A DNA stretch of 64,000 nucleotides, from contig CBDESS010000003.1 in assembly GCA_965242605.1 (NCBI GenBank), positions 186,001 to 250,000 on the forward strand, in the 5' to 3' direction. This document shows, piece by piece, positions 9,132 through 17,767 of the stretch. The position numbers were made by a program, and so were the translations under genes. Source of the stretch: JAAXHF01 sp965242605 (lineage in GTDB: Bacteria; Desulfobacterota; Binatia; Bin18). The notes under the pieces were generated by a model that did not search any database, was not told the DNA's origin, and worked only from the letters and a program-made list of their open reading frames with translations. Numbering within the stretch: position 1 is the stretch's first letter; every line of letters begins with the position of its first letter.

Positions 9132-10585
9132 TTAGCGCTGGCCGGCCGGATTCTGGATGTAGTGCGCCGTCGCCTGGCCGACGCTGGGCTGAGCGGCGGA
9201 CCGGTCTGAGGAGGCGGGGGTCTCGGCCGTTACCTGAACGGGCAGGGTTTCGCCCCGAAAGACCAGCCGCCTGGTCGCATTCTGGGCGTGCAGCTTGGCC
9301 TGCATGGCGGACGACAGGTGGATCGGCCCGCTGGTCTGGAAACTTGTCCGGCCACAGGCTCGGGCGCAGGAAGAATTCTTCTGGATACCTCACCTCGGCC
9401 TGGGTTTTGATTGAGGTATCGAGATACCACTGACGGCGCAGGAAGTCGGGGTTGAAATAAATCTCGGCTTCCCGCGCGTCCCACTGAATCACCTTGTGGC
9501 TGTCGTTGGACAGGTAGGACATGATATCGGGCGGGATATGCCAGTGGACAATAAAACGGGTCCCATACCCCAGGTTGCCCAGGGCCGGGTTGAACAGGTC
9601 GGCCATGCGGACCTCGATATGGATCAGCTTGCCGTCTGGACCGTACTGTTCAACCCGTAGAGGAAAAAACGAGTGTGTGTCCAGCCAGAAGATCAGGCGC
9701 GGTACATAATAGTTCGGCAGCCAGTCTTCGCGAGCAATGGCCTCAACGACATAGCACTTGACCCCGCCATTGGCGTCATAGTGGGCGTAAGCGTCTCCCA
9801 TCAGTTTGAGCGCGTCGGTGGGATACTCTCGAAACTCTTCGGTGTGGCTGTCTCGGAGCGTAATGGTCGGGCGTGTGTGTGGAAAACGCACCGTCTGGTA
9901 TACCATGTCGGTGCCCAGAATACGCCAGGTAAACTCCCAGGCGTCGCGCCCATAAGAGTCATCCGGCGTGAGGGCCATGTTGGGAAAACGGTTCTGGCGT
10001 CGCCGGGGAACCTGGTGGCGCACCCGCCGGATGGACGGCGAATAGCGGAAACGCTCTTCTTTTTTGTAAAAGCTCTTATCAGTCCGATAATGAATCGCAA
10101 TCCACTGTGAGCCCTCGGCGGCCGGAGGGGCGACGCCCTGGCTCAGCGAGCGGTAGACTTCCTCGCCGGGCCTTGAGCCGAAACTCGGCCTGTACCCCGG
10201 TAAGCCCGCGCTCCGTTGGCGCGTAATCGACAAAGGTGGTGGATTTGCCGGGATTCAGCAGGACCCCGGAGTCGCCGATGGAGGCCCAACTGTTGGCTAC
10301 TACTCCAGACCAACGCGGACGCGGATTGTACTCCATGACCCGGTAGCCCATTTCTTCCGCGGTGTAGGGCGGGGTAAACGGGTAGACCTCGGCCGGCAGG
10401 TAAGGTACCTCGGGGTGACGCGGCGTGTCGGTCGCCGGGTCAATGTCCTGGCGTTCCTGGGCGGACAGTTCGTCAAGAGTTTTCCAACTGCGCTGGGCGG
10501 TGTCTTGGGCCGCGGCCGGTCGGTCTTCGGCTGGAAGAGCCGTCAAGATGAGAAGTGCGACGAGCTGAACAGCTCGGTGCGTCAT
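9132..10585 (-). CDS. DUF1329 family exported protein (two frameshifts)
   Basis: Start ATG 10585 with AGGAGG six bases upstream, then a Sec signal peptide ending in AAAQ. The frames together give about 480 residues typical of DUF1329, a periplasmic/outer-membrane-associated family often next to DUF1302 proteins in hydrocarbon and steroid degraders. Indicative segments: VMEYNPRPRWSGVV, NRFPNMALTPDDSYGRDAWE, and YVPRLIFWLDTHSFFPLRVE. Shifts occur at GGG 10168-10170 and at AAA 9340-9342 (plus-strand bases). After correction the protein ends HYIQNPAGQR at 9132. Both lesions are in homopolymers. The family's biochemical role is not established. Confidence 0.75.
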
Positions 10586-10826
10586 TCGTGCCTCCTGGGT
10601 GCGACCTGAGCGGATGCGCTGTCGCGTGTGTTCCATTTGGGGATGCCGCTACAAATAGACATGAGCGTTCATTCAGTCAAGACGGTTATTGTGAAACAGG
10701 CATGAAATGGGAACACGAATAAGCCGGACTAATCCTGTCAGCACCGTCTTGTTCCTGGGGGGGCACGGTGCTAGCGTTCGCTGAAACACCGCAGGGTGCG
10801 CCGACCCTGCCGCAGAGGAGGGACGT

Positions 10827-11627
10827 ATGGCAGACCGACTCAGAGACAAGGTAGCGATTGTTGTTGGGGCTGGCCAGACACCGGGCGATACGGTCGGCAA
10901 CGGCCGGGCCACCGCTCTTGTCTACGCCCGTGAAGGCGCTCGGGTGCTGGTGGTGGACCGCCGGCTGGAGTCAGCCCGGGACACCTGCGAGATGATCGCC
11001 ACAGAGGGCGGCCACGCCGTCGCCTTTCGGGCCGATGCTACCAGCTCGGCCGACTGTCGGAGCATGGTCGAGTACTGTGTCCAACAGTTCGGCCGCTTCG
11101 ATATTCTGCATAATAATGTCGGCATCGGAGACCGCGACTCGGGCCCCACCCACCTTGAAGAAGAAGCCTGGGACCGGATCATGGACGTCAACATGAAGAG
11201 CGTGTTCCTGCCGTGTAAGCATAGCCTGCCGGTGATGCGTGAGCAGGGCAGGGGCAGCATCATCAGCATCTCCTCAATTGCCGCGGTGTGCTCGGTCGGT
11301 ATGCTGGCCTATAAGACTTCCAAGGCCGGCATCAACGCCATGACGCACCAGATGGCGCTTGGCAATGCCAGATACGGTATTCGGGTTAACGCCATTATGC
11401 CCGGCCTGATGGACACCCCGATGGCGATTGAGGGCATTTCGGCGGCGCGGAATATGTCGAAGGAGACCCTCCGGGAAGAACGCGATGCTCAGGTGCCTTT
11501 GGGGAGAAAAATGGGCACAGGCTGGGATATTGCCTATGCCTCGCTGTTTCTGGCCTCGGACGAAGCCCGGTTTATTACCGGCGTGATTCTGCCGGTTGAC
11601 GGCGGGCAGAGCGCCCGGGTCGGCTGA
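10827..11627 (+). CDS. SDR family oxidoreductase
   Basis: Intact 266-residue classical short-chain dehydrogenase. ATG 10827 follows GAGGAGGG. Features: glycine-rich nucleotide loop VGAGQTPGDTVGNGRA, which carries an insertion compared with the usual TGxxxGxG; VDRR at the end of beta-2; NNVGIGD; SISSIAA (catalytic Ser); YKTSKAG (YxxxK); and the C-terminal FITGVILPVDGGQ. NAD(P)-dependent redox on an unidentified alcohol or ketone in the cytosol. It stands alone on the plus strand. The odd cofactor loop is shared by a subset of SDRs acting on acyl-CoA or steroid substrates, but that is weak evidence. Confidence 0.88.
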   Translation: MADRLRDKVAIVVGAGQTPGDTVGNGRATALVYAREGARVLVVDRRLESARDTCEMIATEGGHAVAFRADATSSADCRSMVEYCVQQFGRFDILHNNVGIGDRDSGPTHLEEEAWDRIMDVNMKSVFLPCKHSLPVMREQGRGSIISISSIAAVCSVGMLAYKTSKAGINAMTHQMALGNARYGIRVNAIMPGLMDTPMAIEGISAARNMSKETLREERDAQVPLGRKMGTGWDIAYASLFLASDEARFITGVILPVDGGQSARVG

Positions 11628-11640
11628 GGAGCGGCGCGCC

Positions 11641-12186
11641 TCAGCCCCCGTCAATATCCCCGGGGTGCAGCAGCTCAGCCTGGGGAGGGAGGTTGAGCAC
11701 AGCCTCCGGGAAGAACTCGGCCAGATAGGAAATAATGTGCTTGACCGACAGCATGCCGACCGGCCGATGGGCTTCGTCCACAAGCGGGATGCGCCGAAAG
11801 CCGCCTTCTCCCATGCGGTTGAGGGCAAAAGCCAGCGGAGCGTCTGTGGGCAGGGCTTCCGGGTCTGGCGTCATCACAGATTCGACCAGAACCTGGGTCA
11901 AGTCCCGAGCCCTGTCCAGCACTTTGTATAACAGGTCACGCTCGGTAAAAATGCCGACGAGGCGGCTGCCCTCCTGGACGAGTACACAGCCCACCCGCTG
12001 CTCCCGCATGAGGCGCACGGCCTCGGCTACGCTCGTCTGGGGCCTGACATTCAGGGGTGGGACATAGGGCAGGATGCCGATCGGTTCGTGCAGCGCGCTC
12101 TCTTCCAGCCTGCGCCGGGCAGGGGCCGCCCGCTCGGCCATGATCTGTTCTTCTTCCTGCAGACCCTCGCTGATATCTGTTGCCAT
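11641..12186 (-). CDS. CBS-domain pair protein
   Basis: 181-residue cytosolic protein with two CBS motifs forming one Bateman module: residues about 50-105 (TSVAEAVRLMREQRVGCVLV ... GIFTERDLLYKVL) and 115-165 (DPEALPTDAPLAFALNRMGE ... GMLSVKHIISYLA). Such modules bind adenosyl ligands and sense energy state. Start ATG 12186 follows AGGAGG. No catalytic domain is attached, so a regulatory role is inferred. It is divergent from the phosphofructokinase at 12468, and a second CBS protein lies at 14058. Confidence 0.85.
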   Translation of the reverse strand: MATDISEGLQEEEQIMAERAAPARRRLEESALHEPIGILPYVPPLNVRPQTSVAEAVRLMREQRVGCVLVQEGSRLVGIFTERDLLYKVLDRARDLTQVLVESVMTPDPEALPTDAPLAFALNRMGEGGFRRIPLVDEAHRPVGMLSVKHIISYLAEFFPEAVLNLPPQAELLHPGDIDGG

Positions 12187-12467
12187 GACTACGACCTCCT
12201 TATGCGCGAAGATTCTCGTTCCTCCTTGCGCCTATCCTGGCCCGGGCCGCGGTCAGCAGTCAAGCCGGAAAAGTGATATTTCAGTGATAAAGATGGTAAT
12301 CAGGAACTGCATGGATGGCTCCTTTGCTGGCCTCAGCATATCTCCGGGCCCAACTTTGGGACTGATACGCAAGCTGCTTGTCCGCCGCCCTTTTTTCAGA
12401 TAGGTGGTCTGGAGACTGCTCGTAATCCGTCTTCCTTCATACCGACATCCGCCAAGGACAAGCCAAT

Positions 12468-13580
12468 ATGAGTACGCGCCAGATCAAACGGATTGGGCTC
12501 TTGACCGGGGGCGGTGACGCGCCTGGCCTGAATCCTGCGCTGAAAGCCGTTGTCTACAAAGCGACCACGCTGGGTATTGAGGTCATCGGTCTGTACGACG
12601 GCTGGCACGGCCTGCTGGACGAGGGCTGTCAGGAATGGCTGCGGCTGGAGGACTATATGGTCCGCCGCTGGGACCGTGACGGAGGGACTAACCTCGGCTC
12701 GTCCCGGACCAACCCGTTTCGCACTCCGCGGCCCGGCCAGACCGAGCCGATCGACCGTTCCAGGGAGGTGTTGGCCAATATCGACCGCCTGCGCCTTGAC
12801 GCGGTGATCGCTCTGGGCGGGGAAGACACCCTGGGGGTCGCCAACCGGCTATGCCAGCAGGGGGGCAGGATCGTCGGCATCCCCAAGACGATTGACAACG
12901 ATCTGAACCGCACCGATTACAGCCTCGGCTTTGATACGGCGCTGCGGAACTGTGCCGAGGTGATTGAGCAGGTCCGTACCCCGGCCGGCTCTCACCATTG
13001 GGTGCAGATCGTTGAGGTCATGGGCCGCCACGCCGGCCACCTGGCCCTGTGGAGCTCGATGGCCGGCGGGTCGGCCCTGACGTTGATCCCTGAATATCCT
13101 TTCTCCTACAGCCACGTCTATGAGCTGCTGGACGCCCGTCTGGAACGCGGCGAACAGGATCGCCGCTACCCCCGCTACGCGGTCGTCGTAGTGGCCGAGG
13201 GCGCGACCGCGCGTGATGAGGGTCTGGTGACGCGAGACGCCAACCGCGACGCTTTTGGCCACGAGCGGCTGGGCGGCGTCGGCAACCTGCTGGCCGACCG
13301 CATCCGGCGAGAGACGCCTTTTGACGCCCGGGCGCTTGTCATCGGCCATAGTCAGCGCGGCGGTGCTCCGACCGTGGTGGACCGCATCATGGGCCGGCTG
13401 TTTGGCGTGGCCGCGGTAGAAGCCGTGACCGAGGGAGCGTTCGGCCAGATGGTCAACGCCGAGGGGGTAGCCCCCGCCTGCCGGCTGTCGCTGGCACCGC
13501 TGAGCGAGGCCGTCAGCACCCTCAAGACGGTCGATATCGAGCGCTATTACGACGCGAATCGCTATTCGCCAAAACTGTGA
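12468..13580 (+). CDS. pfp: 6-phosphofructokinase, probably pyrophosphate-dependent
   Basis: 370-residue PfkA-superfamily enzyme phosphorylating fructose 6-phosphate. GLLTGGGDAPGLN opens the nucleotide fold. Phosphoryl donor is read from two positions: the motif is GGEDT (residues 117-121) where ATP enzymes have GGDGS, and PKTIDND (139-145) where ATP enzymes have PGTIDND. Asp in the first and Lys in the second are the known marks of PPi-dependent enzymes, so a reversible PPi enzyme is likely. IGHSQRGGAPTVVDR contacts substrate. Monocistronic and flanked by CBS-domain genes, which is suggestive of energy-linked regulation but unproven. Confidence 0.88.
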   Translation: MSTRQIKRIGLLTGGGDAPGLNPALKAVVYKATTLGIEVIGLYDGWHGLLDEGCQEWLRLEDYMVRRWDRDGGTNLGSSRTNPFRTPRPGQTEPIDRSREVLANIDRLRLDAVIALGGEDTLGVANRLCQQGGRIVGIPKTIDNDLNRTDYSLGFDTALRNCAEVIEQVRTPAGSHHWVQIVEVMGRHAGHLALWSSMAGGSALTLIPEYPFSYSHVYELLDARLERGEQDRRYPRYAVVVVAEGATARDEGLVTRDANRDAFGHERLGGVGNLLADRIRRETPFDARALVIGHSQRGGAPTVVDRIMGRLFGVAAVEAVTEGAFGQMVNAEGVAPACRLSLAPLSEAVSTLKTVDIERYYDANRYSPKL

Positions 13581-13629
13581 CACCGCGCGACCCGCTGGCA
13601 GCGTATCCGAATCATCAAGGAGTCCTGCC

Positions 13630-13901
13630 ATGTATCCCGTTTTCTTTTCTCGGGAGTTTTTTGTCGGCGGCTATTTTGACGATTTCCCTTCTGTTACCTG
13701 TTCCATTGACAGCCTGTTCCCAAGCCCCGTGTAGTGTGGTCCATAGAGCGGCAGAGGTGGCTGGTCGCCATCAAAAACTACGGTGGCCACATAGCCTGCT
13801 CTTCAAGCAGATACAAGGCCGTTCACAACCTGGACGGCACAGTAATGTCAGCAGACAGGGCCAAAGCACAAGCTGAATGGTTAGTGTTTTGCACGAAATG
13901 A
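13630..13901 (+). CDS. Small lipoprotein, probably frameshifted
   Basis: ATG 13630 sits 6 bases after AAGGAG. Reading through a T-run just inside the gene into the next frame gives a lipoprotein signal (SAAILTISLLLPVPLTAC) with lipobox LTAC. A third frame continues as WLVAIKNYGGHIACSSSRYK to a TGA at 13899. Each piece looks like protein and together they would make about 85-90 residues. Two shifts are needed, so confidence is limited. No family recognised. Confidence 0.35.
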
Positions 13902-14125
13902 AAGGAGGAATCATCTCGCCCGGCCGAAATTGGAATCGTGTGACACACGAGCCATACAGAACCCCTTTCTCACTGGCCCGCTGGGCTGCTGAGGTTGAGA
14001 ACCGCTATCTGAAAGACTTCATCCGGCGGAGTCAGCCGGACCACGCCCCCATCTTCCTCAGGCCACATCGGGGGGAGGCGGGAACTCGTGGGTCACGACA
14101 TAGCGAATCACGTCTTGGGGGGTGA
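13898..14125 (+). CDS. Doubtful small ORF after the lipoprotein
   Basis: ATG 13898 overlaps the preceding TGA (ATGA) and opens 75 codons beginning MKGGIISPGRNWNRVTHEP. The central part (LARWAAEVENRYLKDFIRR) is helical, but the 3' third is antisense to the CBS gene ending at 14058. Either a short translationally coupled gene with a displaced stop or chance. Confidence 0.22.
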   Translation: MKGGIISPGRNWNRVTHEPYRTPFSLARWAAEVENRYLKDFIRRSQPDHAPIFLRPHRGEAGTRGSRHSESRLGG

Positions 14126-14462
14126 TTAAGCCTACCACACTCCCCTGACGGGTGACGGGCAGGTGGTGGAGCTGCCTGAGGCGCAGCAGGCGCACGACGC
14201 TGTCGGCAGAGGCGAACTCATCAACCGTGACGACCGACCGGGTCATCACGGCGCAGACCGGTGTCTCGGCTGACACTGACCGGAGCAGGGCGTTCAGCAC
14301 ATCGCTCTCAGTGACGATTCCCACGACTTGGCCCGAGCTGTCCACAACCGGCAAACCGCTTATCACGATGTCGGCCAGTTCCTGAGCCGCCTCGGCCAAG
14401 CTTGTCTCAGGCGAAGCCGTCGCCACAGGGGAGGTCATGAGCTGACGGGCGTGTCCTTTCAT
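14058..14462 (-). CDS. CBS-domain pair protein
   Basis: 134 residues from ATG 14462, chosen because GAGGAG lies just upstream. The longer frame to 14519 has no such signal. Two CBS units: LMTSPVATASPETSLAEAA ... VGIVTESDVLNALL, and VMTRSVVTVDEFASADSVV ... VGLITPQDVIRYVV. Typical stand-alone Bateman module that would bind an adenine nucleotide. It lies just downstream of the NTF2-like gene at 14491 on the same strand, with 28 bases between, so the two may be co-transcribed. Confidence 0.85.
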   Translation of the reverse strand: MKGHARQLMTSPVATASPETSLAEAAQELADIVISGLPVVDSSGQVVGIVTESDVLNALLRSVSAETPVCAVMTRSVVTVDEFASADSVVRLLRLRQLHHLPVTRQGSVVGLITPQDVIRYVVTHEFPPPPDVA

Positions 14463-14490
14463 CTCTCGCTCCTCTCCAGCCGGCCGGAGT

Positions 14491-14979
14491 TTAGAACGGG
14501 GGCTGTCGGTAGGGTTCAAGCGGCGAGATGTGCATGCTCAGAATGAGCCACTTGTCGTTGACCTTGACATGGGTAAAGATATACCGACCATGCGAGTAGG
14601 CCGTCTGCTCTCCGCCCTTGGGAGTGGCGGCCAACTGGTAGTGGCCCCAGGCGACCGCGGTTGTACCAACAATCCGAAACTGCGGCGAGACAGGGGTAAA
14701 TTCGGCCTTAGCGTAGCTGCCAAAGTACGATTTGACCGCTTGCTCAAACTCTTTTTTGCCGTCTGAAGGAAAAGGCGAGAAGATTCCGAACAGAACGATA
14801 TCGTCGTGTGCCTCGGCCAGCGTAGCGGCGAGGTCGCTGGTATTGAGACCCGTCATTTCCGCCTCAAAGTTGGCTTTGAGCGCGGCGAGGTCGCCGTCCG
14901 CCCCGTAGGCGGGCGGCGATACACACACCAGCAGAAAGGCGAGGCTGAGGACGCTTGTCAAATGAGATATGATCTGCAT
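14491..14979 (-). CDS. Exported SnoaL/DUF4440-like (NTF2 fold) protein
   Basis: Start ATG 14979 with GGAGGAG upstream. Residues 1-25 are a signal peptide ending PPAYGA. The mature 137 residues have the NTF2-like ketosteroid-isomerase pattern: helical start (LKANFEAEMTGLNTSDLAAT), AHDDIVLFGIFSPFPSDGKK, then strands RIVGTTAVAWGHYQLAA and WLILSMHISPLEPYRQPP. The fold usually binds small hydrophobic ligands. Export suggests a periplasmic ligand-binding or enzyme role. Function unknown. Confidence 0.7.
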   Translation of the reverse strand: MQIISHLTSVLSLAFLLVCVSPPAYGADGDLAALKANFEAEMTGLNTSDLAATLAEAHDDIVLFGIFSPFPSDGKKEFEQAVKSYFGSYAKAEFTPVSPQFRIVGTTAVAWGHYQLAATPKGGEQTAYSHGRYIFTHVKVNDKWLILSMHISPLEPYRQPPF

Positions 14980-15080
14980 AAACTCTGCTCCTCCCACACT
15001 GTTCATGGGCTTGCCATATCATTCAATTCTTCCCGAATCTACGGTAGTCCTGGGGCCAGGAAGCAAGCGGAGGCAGAGGC

Positions 15081-15365
15081 ATGAGCGTGACAAACAAAGT
15101 CGTCCTTGTCACCGGCGCGGCGCGTGGCATTGGCCGCGCCGTCGCCCAGCGGCTCGCTCAGCAGGGCGGGCGGGTCGCGGTTCACTATAATCGGGACCGG
15201 TCAGCGGCTGAGGAGACCCTGGCCTCGCTGAGCGGTGGGCCGCACCAGCTCTTCCAGGCCAATCCGGCAGGGCCGCGGATTGTCGCCTTTCCGGCTTCCG
15301 GTCAGGCCAACTTTGCCACCGGCAGCATCATTGATGTGAACGGGGCGTCGTATTTGCGGACCTGA
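15081..15365 (+). pseudogene. SDR with internal deletion
   Basis: The 94-codon frame has an intact SDR N-terminus (VLVTGAARGIGRAVAQRLA and the NADP-type HYNRDRS after beta-2) and an intact SDR C-terminus (FATGSIIDVNGASYLRT). About 140 residues between them are missing, including NNAG, the catalytic Ser and YxxxK. The junction lies near residues 58-70. The deletion keeps the frame, but the product cannot be a working dehydrogenase. Confidence 0.75.
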
Positions 15366-15403
15366 AGGCAGAGCGCCGCTCCCGACGGATGGAGGAACAC
15401 TGT

Positions 15404-15862
15404 ATGCCTCTTCTTCTCGCTATCCTGCTGACCCTCGGCGTGTGCATCGTCGCCTATGGCGCGGGCCAACTGAGCGATTCGGTGAAAACGGCTCTTGAAA
15501 CACAAAAGTTGATATCCATAGCGACCCGGCGTGCGAACGGCGAGTGGGGCAGTGCCGCTCCCGTCTGGTTCATGTACGACGGGCAGGACATTTATTTTCA
15601 TACCGCGCCAAGCTCGTATAAAGCCCGGCGTATCCGGCGGGGAAGCCCGGTCCAGGTGTGGCTGGACGACACGGCCGGCCCGGCCTTTACCGGACAGACA
15701 CATATCGTGACCGACAAGCTGACCCTGGACCGGCTCAACGCCGAGTACGAACGCAAATACTGGGCAGCATGGCTGCTGTATTGGGCGAGGCCCGTAGCCG
15801 ACCGGGTGCAGGCCGGCAAAATCGTTGCGGTACGCGTGACGCCACGGCTTGACAGCCCATGA
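15404..15862 (+). CDS. Pyridoxamine-phosphate-oxidase-like flavin protein with N-terminal hydrophobic segment
   Basis: ATG 15404 is 8 bases after GGAGGA. Residues 1-22 are a hydrophobic segment (signal or anchor). The rest is a split-barrel flavin fold: LISIATRRANGEWGSAAPVW, MYDGQDIYFHTAPSSYKARR, SPVQVWLDD and a C-terminal helical region with KIVAVRVTP. This is the PNPOx-like/general stress flavoprotein pattern, where the Lys-Ala-Arg-Arg segment contacts the FMN phosphate. Substrate unknown. An exported or anchored version is less common than the cytosolic form. Confidence 0.7.
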   Translation: MPLLLAILLTLGVCIVAYGAGQLSDSVKTALETQKLISIATRRANGEWGSAAPVWFMYDGQDIYFHTAPSSYKARRIRRGSPVQVWLDDTAGPAFTGQTHIVTDKLTLDRLNAEYERKYWAAWLLYWARPVADRVQAGKIVAVRVTPRLDSP

Positions 15863-16132
15863 CTGCGCTGCGTCCTCAGTCAACCGCCCGCAACGCGGCA
15901 GATCGCGCTCCTGCAGACGGCGGTCCATGTATCCCCGCTGAGCTTAGCGTGGGTCTGTCAGGGCCTGGCCCGAGCGGCGTGTGGCTCGGAGCGGTGCAAT
16001 AGCTCAGTGTTGCCTCACCCTGAGAGCGAAACGCGCTGAACACAAGGAGCAGGATGGATGTGGAGCAGGACGGACGTGACACCGCGGCTTGAGTTTCATT
16101 TTTGACCTGTCCTGCAAGAGTGGCGAAAGACG

Positions 16133-16471
16133 ATGGCGTTTATCCGGGTGTGTCGGGTGGATGAGGTCCGGGAGGGCGACCTCGCCGAGTTCGAGGTAGA
16201 CGGACACGCCATTGTCCTTGTCTATCCCCATGACGGTGAGCTGATCGCCATACAGGGCGAGTGTCCGCACCAGGGTTTCCCCCTGTCTGCCGGTGAGTTT
16301 GACGGACGGCGGGTATTGGTCTGCAACTCGCACCGCTGGGAGTTCGATGTGACTACCGGCCGGGGCATCAATCCCGATACCTGCGAGCTGGCCCGCTATC
16401 CGGTCAGGATTGAGGGTGCCGAGGTCTATATCGATGTTGCCGGTATTGAGCCCCGGCGGGTTGGGGTGTGA
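16133..16471 (+). CDS. Rieske-type [2Fe-2S] ferredoxin
   Basis: 112-residue soluble Rieske protein. Cluster ligands are clear: CPHQGFPLSAGEF (Cys-x-His) and CNSHRWEFD (Cys-x-x-His), with 16-17 residues between, the usual biphenyl- or toluene-oxygenase ferredoxin spacing. It would pass electrons to an oxygenase or to a flavin enzyme. No Rieske oxygenase alpha subunit lies nearby. Downstream come an amidohydrolase, a selenoprotein and a luciferase-like oxidoreductase on the same strand, so this may be the electron donor of that pathway (inference). Confidence 0.9.
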   Translation: MAFIRVCRVDEVREGDLAEFEVDGHAIVLVYPHDGELIAIQGECPHQGFPLSAGEFDGRRVLVCNSHRWEFDVTTGRGINPDTCELARYPVRIEGAEVYIDVAGIEPRRVGV

Positions 16472-16549
16472 GGCCTATGAGTGCTGCGGGCAAGAACACG
16501 GTTAGCCCGGTTCTGAGCGCCGGGGAAATCGACGACAAGACACGAGAGG

Positions 16550-17758
16550 ATGGAGGACATGACGGCAGAACCTGTAGTGATTGATTGTGACGGACATATT
16601 CTTGAACCGCCCGATCTGTGGGAATCCTATCTCGAGCCCCGGTACCGCGACCGGGCCCTGAGTCTGCGGGTCGGTGAGGATGGCTATGAGTACCTGGAGG
16701 TTGCCCGAAAGCGGGCCCGACTGGTCAAACCCGGTATGCTGGGCAGCCTGGGCGGTATGGGCAAGCAGGTTGAGGAAGCGCACCAACTCCGCCGCGAGGC
16801 GTTGAGCGGCGAGGGCGACCCGCAAGACATGCGGGCCATTCGTATGGGACCGGAGCAGACCTATCTGAGAGGTGCCGCGTTTGGGACCATGCACATGAAG
16901 GAACGGCTGGAACTCCTCGACCGGGAACATATGGAAAAGGCCATTCTGTATCCGACCCTTGGTCTGCTCTGGGAGGCCGAGCTGTTTGACGCCGAGCTGT
17001 CGTCGGCCTACTGCCGGGCCTATAACCGCTGGATTGCAGACTTTTGCCGCGATTCGGGCGGACGGCTGATCCCGATTGCCCATCTGTCGCTGGGCGATCC
17101 TGGAGAAGCCGCCCGTGAGCTGCAACGCGCCGTCAAAGACGGCTGTAAAGGCGCTTTTATCGCTCCCTTTACAATCACGCGCATTCCACATGGCGACCCG
17201 CGCCACGACGCGGTTTTTGCCGCCGCCCAAGACCTCGACGTGCCGCTGGCCATTCATCCGACCTTTGAGCCGCCCGAGTTCAGTATCCACCACCGCTACG
17301 ACAAGTTTGGCTGGGCGGCCTGGTATAACGACGTGTTCGCCGGTCAGGGCGTCCAACACGCCTTTGCCACGTTTTTTCAGCTCGGCGTCTTTGAGCGCTT
17401 CCCGCGGCTGCGCACCGTGGTCTTGGAGTCGCAGGCCGGCTGGATCGGCTACTTCCTGGATCGGGCCGACGCCATCTTCAAAGGCACGACGCTGAACGCA
17501 ACGGTCAGGCTGAAAGACCCGCCCTCCTCTTACTTCAAGCGCCAGTGTTATATTTCGGCCGACCCCGAAGAGCGGACGATTGCCGGGCTGACCGCCCTGG
17601 TTGGCGAGGACAGGTTTTTCTGGGCCAGCGATTACCCCCACCCCGACCATCCCGATAACTATCTGGAAGAACTGGGCGAGATGGTGGCACCCATGACTGC
17701 CACGGCCCGCAGCGGCATCCTGGGCGAAAACGTGGCCAAAGTCTACAAACTCAACTGA
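16550..17758 (+). CDS. Amidohydrolase family (TIM-barrel metal-dependent hydrolase/decarboxylase)
   Basis: 402 residues, amidohydrolase-2 type. Metal-site features: VIDCDGHILEPPDLWESYL (D-x-H at the first strand), a barrel His at PLAIHPTF, and ASDYPHPD near the end (the metal/catalytic Asp). Members hydrolyse or decarboxylate aromatic and lactone substrates. Many homologues in uncultured bacteria are annotated only generically. Start at ATG 16550, though ATG 16559 is possible since GGAGG sits between them. Ends 10 bases before the selenoprotein start, with AGGAGG between, so co-translation is likely. Confidence 0.88.
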   Translation: MEDMTAEPVVIDCDGHILEPPDLWESYLEPRYRDRALSLRVGEDGYEYLEVARKRARLVKPGMLGSLGGMGKQVEEAHQLRREALSGEGDPQDMRAIRMGPEQTYLRGAAFGTMHMKERLELLDREHMEKAILYPTLGLLWEAELFDAELSSAYCRAYNRWIADFCRDSGGRLIPIAHLSLGDPGEAARELQRAVKDGCKGAFIAPFTITRIPHGDPRHDAVFAAAQDLDVPLAIHPTFEPPEFSIHHRYDKFGWAAWYNDVFAGQGVQHAFATFFQLGVFERFPRLRTVVLESQAGWIGYFLDRADAIFKGTTLNATVRLKDPPSSYFKRQCYISADPEERTIAGLTALVGEDRFFWASDYPHPDHPDNYLEELGEMVAPMTATARSGILGENVAKVYKLN

Positions 17759-17767
17759 GGAGGCAGC

